Assembly: GCF_025165815.1 (NCBI RefSeq)
Contig: NZ_JAFFZE010000017.1
Coordinates: forward strand, 237,682 to 301,681
DNA: 64,000 nt
DNA from: Actinophytocola gossypii
GTDB lineage: Bacteria; Actinomycetota; Actinomycetes; Mycobacteriales; Pseudonocardiaceae
Reading direction: 5' to 3'
Position numbers and translations under genes: made by a program. Positions 20,618 to 29,320 of this stretch are shown piece by piece. Within the stretch, counting starts at the first letter, position 1, and each line of letters opens with the position of its first letter. The notes under the pieces are model-generated. The model was not told the DNA's origin. It saw only the letters and a list, made by a program, of their open reading frames with translations, and ran no database searches.

Positions 20618-20794
20618 TCAGACGACCAGCCACACGACCAGGAGCACCGCCAGCACGCCGACGCCCAGTGCGATCAGGATCAGCCGGCGGAACGGCTGGC
20701 CCTCGCCGGTCGGGTCGAGGACGTCACGCTTGTCGTCCGCGTGGGGGTTGGCGTCGAGCGGGAGCCACTCGTCGGTCGGTTCGGTGTCGGCCAC
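20618..20794 (-). CDS. small tail-anchored membrane protein
   Basis: 58 aa from a GTG at 20794. It has the same plan as its neighbour: an acidic soluble N-terminus (ADTEPTDEWLPLDANPHADD), then a single C-terminal transmembrane helix, LILIALGVGVLAVLLVVWLVV, at the very end. The start is uncertain because no strong ribosome site is present. The gene follows the esterase by 17 bases. Two adjacent genes with the same tail-anchored architecture suggest duplication with divergence. Function unknown. Confidence 0.55.
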   Translation of the reverse strand: MADTEPTDEWLPLDANPHADDKRDVLDPTGEGQPFRRLILIALGVGVLAVLLVVWLVV

Positions 20795-20811
20795 CCCGGC
20801 ATTGTCGCGGG

Positions 20812-21987
20812 TCAGTCCGTGGCGCGGAACTCCACCTCCGGGTACGCCGCCGACGGGCCGTCCAGGATCGGCGCCTCGCGGTCGCGCAGGAACCTGTCGA
20901 AGAACGCGGTGGTGAAGTCGAGCAGCAGCTGCTGGGACCGCTGCGGGTCGATGTCGCCGAAGACCGACGTCCACGTCTCCGGCGGCATGGCCTCCTTGAG
21001 GTTCCAGCGGTCGGTGCTGCCGCCGAGGTCGACGAACCGGTAGTGCCCGGCGTCGACGAACCGCAGCCACCGGTTCCAGCCGGTCAGCTTCGGCAGGAAG
21101 TCGTCCCAGCTGGGATCCTTGACCGACGTGTGGTGGTAGTCGGAGCCGACCACGAGGAACGGCTTCGCCAGGCCGGTGTGCCGCACGGGCCCGGCGATCA
21201 GGCCGTCGAGGTCGATACCGGCGTCCAGGCGCGGGTCGTCGGCCAGCGCCTGCGCGGCGGTGGAGCCGCCGAACGAGTGGCCGTAGATGCCCACCCGATC
21301 CAGGTCGAGCGCGCCGGGCAGCCCCCACGGCACGTCCCCGCCGTCCAGCGCCGCGAGCTCGTCCAGGGTGAACCGCACGTCGGCGACCCGGACCCGTTGC
21401 AGCCGCTCGAGGATCGCGGCGTTCGCCGGGTCGTCCGGTGCCTGGGCGGCGGTGCAGAACGCGGGGTCCGCGGTGCCGACCAACCGGCCGTCCGGGAACT
21501 CGACCTGGTTGGACTCGTGGGTCGCGCCCAGCGCCACCACGACGTAGCCGAGGCTCGCCAGGTGCTCGTTGACCGCGGTCGTGTCGGTGCGGCCGGCGCA
21601 CAGGCCGTGGGCGAACAGCACGACCGGGAAGTCGCCGGGGATCGCGGGCGCGTCCAGCGCGCTGTTGGTCGGCGCGCCCTCGAACGCGCCGGGCGGCACC
21701 GGGTAGAACGCCTGCAGCGCGGCGGCCTCCTTCGGTGGCGCGTACGGCGCGAGCGGGGCGTCGCCGACCGGGAGCCTCGGGTACCAGACCTGCGCCATCA
21801 GCTCACGCGGGCCGCCGTCCGGGTCCAGGGCGTCGACGCGGTCGGCGTCGGTCAGGTGCAGCACCGTCGTCGCCGTGGGGAGCGGGCCCGCCGGTTCCGG
21901 CAGGTGGACCCGTTGATCTTCGGCCGCGGCCGCTCCCGGTGCGGAGACCAGCATGGACAGCAGCAACAACACCCCGACGGCTCGCAT
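20812..21987 (-). CDS. secreted alpha/beta hydrolase, platelet-activating-factor acetylhydrolase-like
   Basis: Exported esterase of 391 aa. A Sec signal peptide (MRAVGVLLLLSMLVSAPGAAAAED) ends at the AAAA region. The alpha/beta-hydrolase core shows the oxyanion-hole strand FPVVLFAHGLCAGRTD, the nucleophile elbow GIYGHSFGGSTAAQ and a downstream GSDYHHTSVKD near the expected His. The layout fits the PAF-acetylhydrolase isoform II family, which hydrolyses short acyl esters of phospholipids or other lipids. The true substrate is unknown. The start lies only 5 bases after the stop of the upstream glycosidase gene. Confidence 0.85.
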   Translation of the reverse strand: MRAVGVLLLLSMLVSAPGAAAAEDQRVHLPEPAGPLPTATTVLHLTDADRVDALDPDGGPRELMAQVWYPRLPVGDAPLAPYAPPKEAAALQAFYPVPPGAFEGAPTNSALDAPAIPGDFPVVLFAHGLCAGRTDTTAVNEHLASLGYVVVALGATHESNQVEFPDGRLVGTADPAFCTAAQAPDDPANAAILERLQRVRVADVRFTLDELAALDGGDVPWGLPGALDLDRVGIYGHSFGGSTAAQALADDPRLDAGIDLDGLIAGPVRHTGLAKPFLVVGSDYHHTSVKDPSWDDFLPKLTGWNRWLRFVDAGHYRFVDLGGSTDRWNLKEAMPPETWTSVFGDIDPQRSQQLLLDFTTAFFDRFLRDREAPILDGPSAAYPEVEFRATD

Positions 21988-21992
21988 GTCGA

Positions 21993-24008
21993 TCAGTCTC
22001 GCACGACCTCCAACGGGCCGCTGGAGGCCACCGTCGCCCTGCCGTCCCGGTCCACCTCGACGGTCAGCGCGTGCCCGCCGACCGACAGGCCCTCGACGCG
22101 CAGCGGGAACCACGCGGCGAACGCGGGCGACGGCGCCACGGTCAGTCGCCCGGCCGGCACGTCGGCGGTCAACCCCAGCGCGGCGCGCACCAGCACGAAC
22201 GCCGACGCCGCCGACCACGCCTGCGGGCGGCACGCGGCCGGGTAGTCCAGCAGTGCGTCCGGCCAGCCGCCGTACAGCTCGGGCAGCCGGTGGGCGAACC
22301 GGGTGCCGGCCCGGACCAGGCCGTGCGCGAGCGACGCGGCGGTCTCCGGGTGGCCGGCGCGGGCGAGGCCGTCGACGGCGATCGCGGTGTCGTGCGGCCA
22401 GACCGAGCCGGTGTGGTAGCCGACCGGGTTGAAGTACGGGTGCCGCGGATCCATCGTGCGCAGCCCGAACCCGCTGTCCAACGCGGCGATCCGACCGGCC
22501 ACAGTGGACTCCTCGGCGGTCGACAGCAGCCCGGTGCCGAGCAGGTGCCCGAGGTTCGAGGCGAGCGTGTCCACCGGGCGCCCGGTGCCGTCGAGCGCGA
22601 GCGCGGGGAAGCCGTCCACCCAGAACGACTCCCGGAACCGGGTGCGCAGCCCGTCGGCGAACGCGCGAGCCGCCGCCGCGCCGGGCCGGCCGAAGGCGTC
22701 CAGCAGCGTGGCGGCGTCCAGCGCGGCGCGGTGCGCGTAGGCCTGCGCCTCGGACAGCACGATCGGCGGGGTGGCGAGGACGCCCGCGCTGTCCTGGACG
22801 GCGTCGGCGGAGTCCTTCCAGCCCTGGTTGGCCAGCCCGGTGCCGGACTCGTCGTGGTAGGCGAGGAAGCCGTTCCCGTGCGCGAGGATCCAGTCGAGCG
22901 CGCGGGCGAGCGGGTCGAGCAGCGGTTCGACGTCGGCGGCGGGCAGGCCCCAGCGCCAGGCGTCGTGCAGCAGGCTGATCCACAGCGGGGTGGCGTCGAT
23001 GGTGCCGTAGTAGGTGGGCGGCAGACCGGCGTGCCGGTCGAGTCCGGCGGGGACCTGCCGGAGCTCGTGCGGGACCTTGCCCGGCTGCTCGGCGGTCTCC
23101 CGGTCGTGCCGGGTGCCCTGCCGGCGGGCGAGGGTGCGCAGGGTGCCGAGGGCGAGGTCGGTGCCGAGCGGGAGGGCGAAACGGGCGGCCCAGAGCGAGT
23201 CGCGGCCGAACAGGGTGAAGTACCAGGGCGTGCCGGCGCCGGCGAACCGGTCGTCGGGGGTGTCGGGGTCGGCGAGCAGGAGCGCGGAGAGATCGTCGAG
23301 CCCGGTGGCGACGAGCCGGTCCAGCTCGGGCTCGCGGCTGGTGACGCGCAGGGGCGCGAGGTCGCGGGAGCGTGGCGCGGTGAACAGCGGGGCGTCGCCG
23401 GTGGCGTGGAACGTGAGGGTGACGGCGGCGCGGCCGCGGGCCGGTACGCGCAGGTCCCAGGCGAGGAGGACGTGGTCGTCGGCGGCGTCGGCGCGGTCCG
23501 GTGCGCGGTCGGCGGTGGCGGTGGTGATGCGGGAGCCGGCGGTCCAGGTGGCCAGTGAGCGGCCGTGGGAATCGCCGGACGGAAGCAGACGGGGAGGTGG
23601 GAATCCCGGGAAACGGATGGCGAGGATCGGGGCCAGGTCGGTGGCGAGGCGGAGCTGGAGCGTGGCAGCGACCTCGGTGCGGGCGTCGTTGACCAGGGTG
23701 ACGGTCTCGCGCAGGCGGTCCGGTTCGACGGTGCGGTGGCGTTCCAGGCGGACGGTGGGATCGGCGGTGGGGTCACCGTGGCCGAGGAGGGCGCCGACGA
23801 AGCGGAGCGTGGCCGCCGAGGGCTGGTGGTGCCCGATCGGGTGCGGTTCGGCGCCGTCGACGAGGACGGTCAGTTCCGCGAGGTGCCGGACGTCGGCGAC
23901 CAGCCAGCCCTGCGCGCCGGACGGGCGGAGCTGCCCGTCCGGCGCGGACAGCACGGCGGCCGGGGCGCACACGCCGGTCACCAGTTCGTGGACGAAGACC
24001 CTGCTCAC
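21993..24008 (-). CDS. glycogen-debranching-type glycosidase (GDE_N_bis plus (alpha/alpha)6 barrel)
   Basis: 671 aa, cytosolic. The N-terminal beta domain of about 200 residues (GWLVADVRHLAELTVLVDG, then ERHRTVEPDRLRETVTLVN) is typical of the debranching N-terminal family. The catalytic barrel contains GTPWYFTLFGRDSLWAARFALPLG, YGTIDATPLWISLLHDAWRWG, GWKDSADAV and HTGSVWPHDTAIAVDGLARAG. Such proteins are usually annotated amylo-alpha-1,6-glucosidase. Real substrates may be alpha-glucans or other glycosides. It is first in a minus-strand operon with the secreted esterase and is divergent from the aldo/keto reductase, with 48 bases between. Confidence 0.85.
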   Translation of the reverse strand: MSRVFVHELVTGVCAPAAVLSAPDGQLRPSGAQGWLVADVRHLAELTVLVDGAEPHPIGHHQPSAATLRFVGALLGHGDPTADPTVRLERHRTVEPDRLRETVTLVNDARTEVAATLQLRLATDLAPILAIRFPGFPPPRLLPSGDSHGRSLATWTAGSRITTATADRAPDRADAADDHVLLAWDLRVPARGRAAVTLTFHATGDAPLFTAPRSRDLAPLRVTSREPELDRLVATGLDDLSALLLADPDTPDDRFAGAGTPWYFTLFGRDSLWAARFALPLGTDLALGTLRTLARRQGTRHDRETAEQPGKVPHELRQVPAGLDRHAGLPPTYYGTIDATPLWISLLHDAWRWGLPAADVEPLLDPLARALDWILAHGNGFLAYHDESGTGLANQGWKDSADAVQDSAGVLATPPIVLSEAQAYAHRAALDAATLLDAFGRPGAAAARAFADGLRTRFRESFWVDGFPALALDGTGRPVDTLASNLGHLLGTGLLSTAEESTVAGRIAALDSGFGLRTMDPRHPYFNPVGYHTGSVWPHDTAIAVDGLARAGHPETAASLAHGLVRAGTRFAHRLPELYGGWPDALLDYPAACRPQAWSAASAFVLVRAALGLTADVPAGRLTVAPSPAFAAWFPLRVEGLSVGGHALTVEVDRDGRATVASSGPLEVVRD

Positions 24009-24056
24009 GACTTCTCACCTCAGACCTGGAGTAGCTCCGGGGATAGGTTGGTAATC

Positions 24057-25049
24057 ATGGAGTACACCCACCTCGGCCGCAGCGGCCTGTCCGTGTCCCG
24101 GCTCGTGCTCGGCACGATGAACTTCGGCCCGGAGACGTCCGAAGAGGACAGTTTCGCGATCATGGACCGGGCGCACGAGCGCGGCATCAACTTCTTCGAC
24201 ACCGCCAACGTGTACGGCTGGCGCAAGGGTGAGGGCGTCACCGAGAACATCATCGGCCGCTGGCTCGCCCAGGGCGGCGGGCGCCGCGAGCGCACCGTGC
24301 TGGCCACCAAGCTCTACGGGTCGATGGGCGACTGGCCGAACGAGACGTTCCTGTCCGCGCTGAACATCCGGCGTGCCGCCGACGCCTCGCTCAAGCGCCT
24401 GCGGACCGACTACCTGGACCTGTACCAGATGCACCACGTCGACCGCAGCACGCCGTGGGAGGAGATCTGGGAGGCCTTCTCGGTGCTGCGGCAGCAGGGC
24501 AAGGTGCTCTACTTCGGCTCGTCGAACTTCGCCGGCTGGCACCTCGCGCAGGCGCAGGAGGCCGCGCGGAACCGGCACTTCGTCGGCCTGGTCAGCGAGC
24601 AGTCGATCTACAACCTGTTCACCCGCTGGATCGAGCTGGAGGTGCTGCCCGCCGCCCGGCACTACGGCATCGGCGTGATCCCGTGGTCCCCGCTGCACGG
24701 CGGCCTGCTCGCCGGCGTCCTGCGCAAGCAGCGCGAGGGCGGCGCGTCCCGCGGCACCTCCGGCCGCTCCGCCGACGCCATCGAGAAGCACCGCGAGGCC
24801 ATCGAGGCCTACGAGAAGCTCGCCGCCGACCTCGGTGTCGACCCGGCCGACCTCGGCGTCGCCTGGCTGCTGCACCAGGAGGGCGTCACCGCCCCCATCA
24901 TCGGCCCCCGCACGATGTCCCAGCTCGAAGGCTCCCTGCGCGCCCTCGACGTCACCCTGGACGCCGACACCCTCGCCAAGCTCGACGAACTGTTCCCGCC
25001 CCCCGGCCCCAACGGCGCCAAGCCCGCCCCCGAGGCCTACGCCTGGTAA
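24057..25049 (+). CDS. aldo/keto reductase
   Basis: NADPH-dependent oxidoreductase of 330 aa with the TIM-barrel family marks: MEYTHLGRSGLSVSRLVLGTM at the start (shown in part), INFFDTANVYG (catalytic Asp/Tyr), VLATKLYG (Lys), YQMHHVDRSTP (His), GSSNFAGWHLAQAQ and IPWSPLHGGLLAG. The C-terminus has the cofactor-binding GVTAPIIGPRTMSQLEGSL. It is related to the YghZ/potassium-channel beta-subunit-like branch. The physiological substrate is unknown. The stop is followed within 5 bases by the inverted repeat array at 25054. Confidence 0.9.
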   Translation: MEYTHLGRSGLSVSRLVLGTMNFGPETSEEDSFAIMDRAHERGINFFDTANVYGWRKGEGVTENIIGRWLAQGGGRRERTVLATKLYGSMGDWPNETFLSALNIRRAADASLKRLRTDYLDLYQMHHVDRSTPWEEIWEAFSVLRQQGKVLYFGSSNFAGWHLAQAQEAARNRHFVGLVSEQSIYNLFTRWIELEVLPAARHYGIGVIPWSPLHGGLLAGVLRKQREGGASRGTSGRSADAIEKHREAIEAYEKLAADLGVDPADLGVAWLLHQEGVTAPIIGPRTMSQLEGSLRALDVTLDADTLAKLDELFPPPGPNGAKPAPEAYAW

Positions 25050-25053
25050 CCCC

Positions 25054-25130
25054 GCGAGTCGTACGTTCCGGTCGCGCGAGTCGTACGTTCCGGGAATGTA
25101 CGACTCGCCGGTCGGGAACGTACGACTCGC
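25054..25130. repeat. head-to-head array of GCGAGTCGTACGTTCC repeats (2 forward, 2 inverted)
   Basis: Forward copies start at 25054 and 25076 (period 22). Inverted copies end at 25108 and 25130, also 22 apart. The whole block can fold into one long stem of about 35 base pairs, and the outer copy pairs perfectly. It lies between convergent stops of the aldo/keto reductase and DUF6104 genes, so it can act as a bidirectional terminator. The same family, expanded to nine copies, is at 61373-61559. Confidence 0.85.
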
Positions 25131-25133
25131 GGG

Positions 25134-25310
25134 TCAGTCGTCGGGGTCGTCGTCGCGGGCCAGGTAGGTGGCGAGGCGTTCGACGGCGGTCTCGAACTCC
25201 GGGTTGGCGTCGACGAAGTCACGCATCTTGGCGGCCAGCCAGGACAGCGTGACCTCGTCGTCGCCTCGCCGGTCCTCGAGCTCCTCGAGGCCCCGATCGG
25301 TGAAGTACAC
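25134..25310 (-). CDS. DUF6104-family small protein
   Basis: 58 aa from a GTG at 25310: it begins VYFTDRGLEELEDRRGDDEV, then LAAKMRDFVDANPEFETAVERLATYLA and an acidic tail DDDPDD. Soluble and helical, it matches the actinobacterial DUF6104 family, for which I know no function. It starts 2 bases after the stop of the Kgd gene on the same strand and probably shares its transcript, suggesting a link with the 2-oxoglutarate dehydrogenase. The stop abuts the inverted-repeat array. Confidence 0.8.
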   Translation of the reverse strand: MYFTDRGLEELEDRRGDDEVTLSWLAAKMRDFVDANPEFETAVERLATYLARDDDPDD

Positions 25311-25312
25311 GG

Positions 25313-28300
25313 CTACGCGAACGCCTTCTCGATGATCTCCCGCTGCTCGACCTCGTGCACCTTGCCGGAGCCGGCGGACGGCGCCGCCATCACCCGGCGG
25401 GACACGCGGGTCACGTGCGGCAGGTCGGGGAACAGCTCCCGCAGGTGCAGGCCGTAGAACGGCCACGCGCCCTGGTTCGCCGGCTCCTCCTGCACCCAGC
25501 GGACGTCGTCGACGTTGCCGTAGCGCTCGAACACCGCGCCCAGCCGCTTGACCGGCACCGGGTACAGCTGCTCGACGCGCACCAGCGCCACGTCGGTCAG
25601 GCCGCGCTTGTCCCGCTCGGCGGCCAGCTCGTAGTAGAGCTTGCCGGACACCAGCAGCAGCTTGGTCACCGCCGACGGGTCGGTGATCTTCGGGTCGTCG
25701 ATGATCGAGCTGAACCGCGACTCCTCGGTGAAGTCGGCCACCGAGCTGACCGCGGCCTTGTTGCGCAGCATCGACTTCGGCGTGAACACCACCAGCGGGC
25801 GGGCCACCCCGTCGAGGGCGTGCCGGCGCAGCAGGTGGAAGTAGTTCGCCGGGGTCGACGGGATCGCGACGGTCATCGAGCCCTCCGCGCACAGCTGCAG
25901 CCAGCGCTCGATCCGGCCGGACGTGTGGTCCGGGCCCTGGCCCTCGTGCCCGTGCGGCAGCAGCATCACCACGTCCGAGCGCTGACCCCACTTGGCCTCG
26001 CTGGACGAGATGTACTCGTCGATCACCGACTGCGCGCCGTTGACGAAGTCGCCGAACTGCGCCTCCCACAGCACCAGCGCGTCCGGGTTGGCCACCGAGT
26101 AGCCGTACTCGAACCCGACCGCGGCGTACTCGGACAGCGCCGAGTCGTAGACCATGAACCGGCCCTGCTCGCCCGACAGGTGCTGCAGCGGCGTGTACTC
26201 CCGGCCGGTCTTGCGGTCGATGAGCACCGCGTGCCGCTGGGTGAACGTGCCGCGCCGCGAGTCCTGCCCGGCCAGGCGGACCAGGTGGCCCTCCAGGTTC
26301 AGCGAGCCGAACGCGAGCAGTTCGGCGAACGCCCAGTCGATGTCGCCCTCGCGGGCCATCTTGGCGCGCCGCTCGAGCACCGGCTTGACCCTCGGGTGCG
26401 GGACGAACCCGTCCGGCAGGTTCACGTGCGCGTCGGCGATCTTCTCCAGGACCTCCCGGGTGATCCCGGTCGGCAGCTTCGCCGGCACCTGCTGCTCGGA
26501 CTCGACCGACGGGCTCGGCGCGACCGGGTGCTTCTCCAGCTCGCGGACCTCGTTGAACACGTGCTCGAGCTGGCTGGAGAAGTCGCGCAGGGCCTTCTCG
26601 GCCTCCTCGACGGAGATGTCGCCGCGGCCGATGAGCGACTCGGTGTAGGTCTTCCGCACGCTGCGCTTGGCGTCGATGATGTCGTACATCGCCGGCTGGG
26701 TCATCGACGGGTCGTCGCCCTCGTTGTGCCCGCGGCGGCGGTAGCAGACCATGTCGATCACGACGTCCTTGTTGAACGTCTGCCGGTAGTCCATGGCCAG
26801 CGCCGCGACCCAGTAGCACGCCTCCGGGTCGTCGCCGTTCACGTGGAACACCGGCGCCTGGATCATCTTCGCCACGTCGGTCGCGTACTGCGAGGAGCGG
26901 GAGTGCTCCGGCGCGGTGGTGAACCCGACCTGGTTGTTGATGATCACGTGCACGGTGCCGCCGGTGCGGTAGCCGCGCAGCAGCGCCAGGTTCAGCGTCT
27001 CGGCGACCACGCCCTGGCCGGCGAACGCGGCGTCGCCGTGCAGCGCGACCGGGAGCACGGTGAAGCCGGCGCCGCCCTTGTCGAGCAGGTCCTGCTTGGC
27101 CCGAACGATGCCCTCCAGCACCGGGTCGATGGCTTCCAGGTGCGACGGGTTGGCGGTCAGCGTCACCTTGGTCTCGCCGTCGCCGAACATCCGGAAGTAC
27201 TTGCCCTCGGCGCCGAGGTGGTACTTCACGTCGCCGGAGCCGTGCGCCTGACCCGGGTCGAGGTTGCCCTCGAACTCCTGGAAGATCTGCGAGATCGGCT
27301 TGCCGACGATGTTGGCCAGCACGTTCAGCCGGCCGCGGTGCGGCATGCCGATGACGACCTCGTCCAGCTCGTACTCGGCGGCCTTGTCCAGCACGGTGTC
27401 CAGCAGCGCGATGACCGACTCGCCGCCCTCCAGTGAGAACCGCTTCTGGCCGACGTACTTGGTCTGCAGGAACGTCTCGAACGCCTCGGCGGCGTTGAGC
27501 TTGGACAGGATGTACTTCTGCACGGCCTGCGGCGGCTTCTCGTGCCGGACCTCGACGCGCTCCTGGATCCAGCGGCGCTCGGTCGGGTCGAGGATGTAGG
27601 TGTACTCGACGCCGACCGTGCGGCAGTAGGAGTCGCGCAGCACGCCGAGCACGTCGCGCAGCTTCATCCGGTTCTTGCCGGCGAACCCGCCGACCGGGAA
27701 CTCGCGGTCCAGGTCCCACAGGGTGAGTCCGTGGGACAGGATGTCGAGGTCCTCGTGCTTGCGCTGGCGGTAGTTCAGCGGGTCGACGTCGGCCATCAGG
27801 TGCCCGCGGGTGCGGTAGGTGTCGATCAGCCCGATGACGCGGGTGGTCTTGTCGATCTCACCCTCGGGGATGTCCTCGACCCAGCGCACCGGCTCGTAGG
27901 GCAGCCGCAGCGAGGTGAAGATGTCGTCGTAGAAGTCGTCCTCGCCGAGCAGCAGCTGGTGCACGCGGCGCAGGAACTCGCCGGACTCGGCGCCCTGGAT
28001 GATCCGGTGGTCGTAGGTGGAGGTCAGCGTGATGATCTTGCTGACGCCCAGCTCGAACAGGGTGCGCTCGCTGGTGCCCTGGTACTGCGCCGGGTACTCC
28101 ATGGCGCCGACACCGATGATCGCGCCCTGGCCCTTGGTCAGCCGGGGCATCGAGTGGTTGGTGCCGATGGTGCCGGGGTTGGTCAGCGAGATCGTGGTGC
28201 CGGCGAAGTCCTCGGTGGTCAGCGCGCCGTTGCGGGCCTTGCGGATGATCTCCTCGTAGGCCTGCCAGAAGCGGGTGAAGGACATGTCCTCGCACTGCTT

Positions 28301-29176
28301 GATCGACGCGACCACGAGGGTGCGCTCGCCGCCCTTGCCGGGCAGGTCGATCGCGAGGCCGAGGTTGACGTGCTCCGGCGTGACCACGGCGGGCTTGTTG
28401 TTGACCTCGTCGTAGTGCCGGTTCATGTTCGGGAAGTCGGCGAGCGCCTTCACCAGCGCGTACCCGATGAGGTGGGTGAAGGAGACCTTCCCGCCCCTGG
28501 TGCGCCGCAGGTGGTTGTTGATCACGATGCGGTTGTCGAACAGCAGCTTCGCCGGCACCGCGCGCACGCTGGTCGCGGTGGGGATGGACAGCGAGATGTC
28601 CATGTTCTTGGCGATCACCGCGGCCGCGCCACGCAGCGGCTTGCTCTCGTCGCCGGCACCCTTGTCGGCCGGCTTGTCGGTCTTGGCCGGAGCGGTCTTG
28701 GCGGTCGGCTTGGGCTCGGCCTTCTGCGTGGTCTTCTGGCCGGACTTCTCGGCCGTCTTCTGGGCGGTCCGCTGCTCGTCCTTGGCGGCCTGCTTCGTCG
28801 GCGGCTTGCCCTCGGTCTTCGCCGTCGTCCCGGCGGCGGCCTTCTGGGCGGCCTTGTCGGTGACCTTCTCGGCGGCCTTCGCGCTCTTGGCGGACGTGCC
28901 GCTCGGTGGCGCGCCGGCCTGGCCGTTGGGCGTACCGGACCGGGTCGACGTGCCGGAGGTGGTGGCGGTCGATGTGGGTTTGGTCACGGTGTCGGTGTTC
29001 GCCTGGCTCTTGGCCTGGTTCCCGACCCGCTGGGTCGGCTTGTAGTCGGCGAAGAAGTCGTGCCACGCGTCGTCAACGGACGACGGGTCGGCGAGGAACT
29101 GCTCGTACATCTCCTCGACGAGCCACTCGTTTGGGCCGAACTGCGACGCAGGGCTGCTGCTGGACACGGCAGGCAC
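25313..29176 (-). CDS. kgd: multifunctional 2-oxoglutarate dehydrogenase E1/E2 (Kgd/OdhA type)
   Basis: 1287 aa; a central TCA-cycle enzyme of Actinobacteria that joins the E2 succinyltransferase and ThDP-dependent E1 parts in one chain. The N-terminus, [30 protein letters not shown] (shown in pieces: residues about 12-44), is the conserved peripheral segment. An Ala/Lys/Thr-rich linker (about 50-190) follows. The acyltransferase domain (about 200-430) ends in the active-site region [16 protein letters not shown]. The E1 domain has [33 protein letters not shown] (ThDP) and NNQVGFTT. A lipoyl domain is absent, as in Mycobacterium and Corynebacterium. The start is GTG at 29176 after GAGG; a GTG three codons later is possible. 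DUF6104 follows at once. Confidence 0.96.
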   Translation of the reverse strand: MPAVSSSSPASQFGPNEWLVEEMYEQFLADPSSVDDAWHDFFADYKPTQRVGNQAKSQANTDTVTKPTSTATTSGTSTRSGTPNGQAGAPPSGTSAKSAKAAEKVTDKAAQKAAAGTTAKTEGKPPTKQAAKDEQRTAQKTAEKSGQKTTQKAEPKPTAKTAPAKTDKPADKGAGDESKPLRGAAAVIAKNMDISLSIPTATSVRAVPAKLLFDNRIVINNHLRRTRGGKVSFTHLIGYALVKALADFPNMNRHYDEVNNKPAVVTPEHVNLGLAIDLPGKGGERTLVVASIKQCEDMSFTRFWQAYEEIIRKARNGALTTEDFAGTTISLTNPGTIGTNHSMPRLTKGQGAIIGVGAMEYPAQYQGTSERTLFELGVSKIITLTSTYDHRIIQGAESGEFLRRVHQLLLGEDDFYDDIFTSLRLPYEPVRWVEDIPEGEIDKTTRVIGLIDTYRTRGHLMADVDPLNYRQRKHEDLDILSHGLTLWDLDREFPVGGFAGKNRMKLRDVLGVLRDSYCRTVGVEYTYILDPTERRWIQERVEVRHEKPPQAVQKYILSKLNAAEAFETFLQTKYVGQKRFSLEGGESVIALLDTVLDKAAEYELDEVVIGMPHRGRLNVLANIVGKPISQIFQEFEGNLDPGQAHGSGDVKYHLGAEGKYFRMFGDGETKVTLTANPSHLEAIDPVLEGIVRAKQDLLDKGGAGFTVLPVALHGDAAFAGQGVVAETLNLALLRGYRTGGTVHVIINNQVGFTTAPEHSRSSQYATDVAKMIQAPVFHVNGDDPEACYWVAALAMDYRQTFNKDVVIDMVCYRRRGHNEGDDPSMTQPAMYDIIDAKRSVRKTYTESLIGRGDISVEEAEKALRDFSSQLEHVFNEVRELEKHPVAPSPSVESEQQVPAKLPTGITREVLEKIADAHVNLPDGFVPHPRVKPVLERRAKMAREGDIDWAFAELLAFGSLNLEGHLVRLAGQDSRRGTFTQRHAVLIDRKTGREYTPLQHLSGEQGRFMVYDSALSEYAAVGFEYGYSVANPDALVLWEAQFGDFVNGAQSVIDEYISSSEAKWGQRSDVVMLLPHGHEGQGPDHTSGRIERWLQLCAEGSMTVAIPSTPANYFHLLRRHALDGVARPLVVFTPKSMLRNKAAVSSVADFTEESRFSSIIDDPKITDPSAVTKLLLVSGKLYYELAAERDKRGLTDVALVRVEQLYPVPVKRLGAVFERYGNVDDVRWVQEEPANQGAWPFYGLHLRELFPDLPHVTRVSRRVMAAPSAGSGKVHEVEQREIIEKAFA

Positions 29177-29320
29177 TCGCCTCTATCTATCTCGATCTGT
29201 TACTGAAACGCTGCATGTTCAGGCTAGTCCTCATGGGTGGTCGGTGACGTCCCCCACTGAACTGTCGCCAGATACTCGCACTCCTGCCGAACGTACCCGC
29301 ACTCGGTCCGGAGCAAGCGT

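Noticed and set aside
29177..29320. Small ORFs between kgd and the fused ABC exporter
   Set aside because: Short frames without ribosome sites or plausible composition; the region is better read as the kgd promoter and leader.
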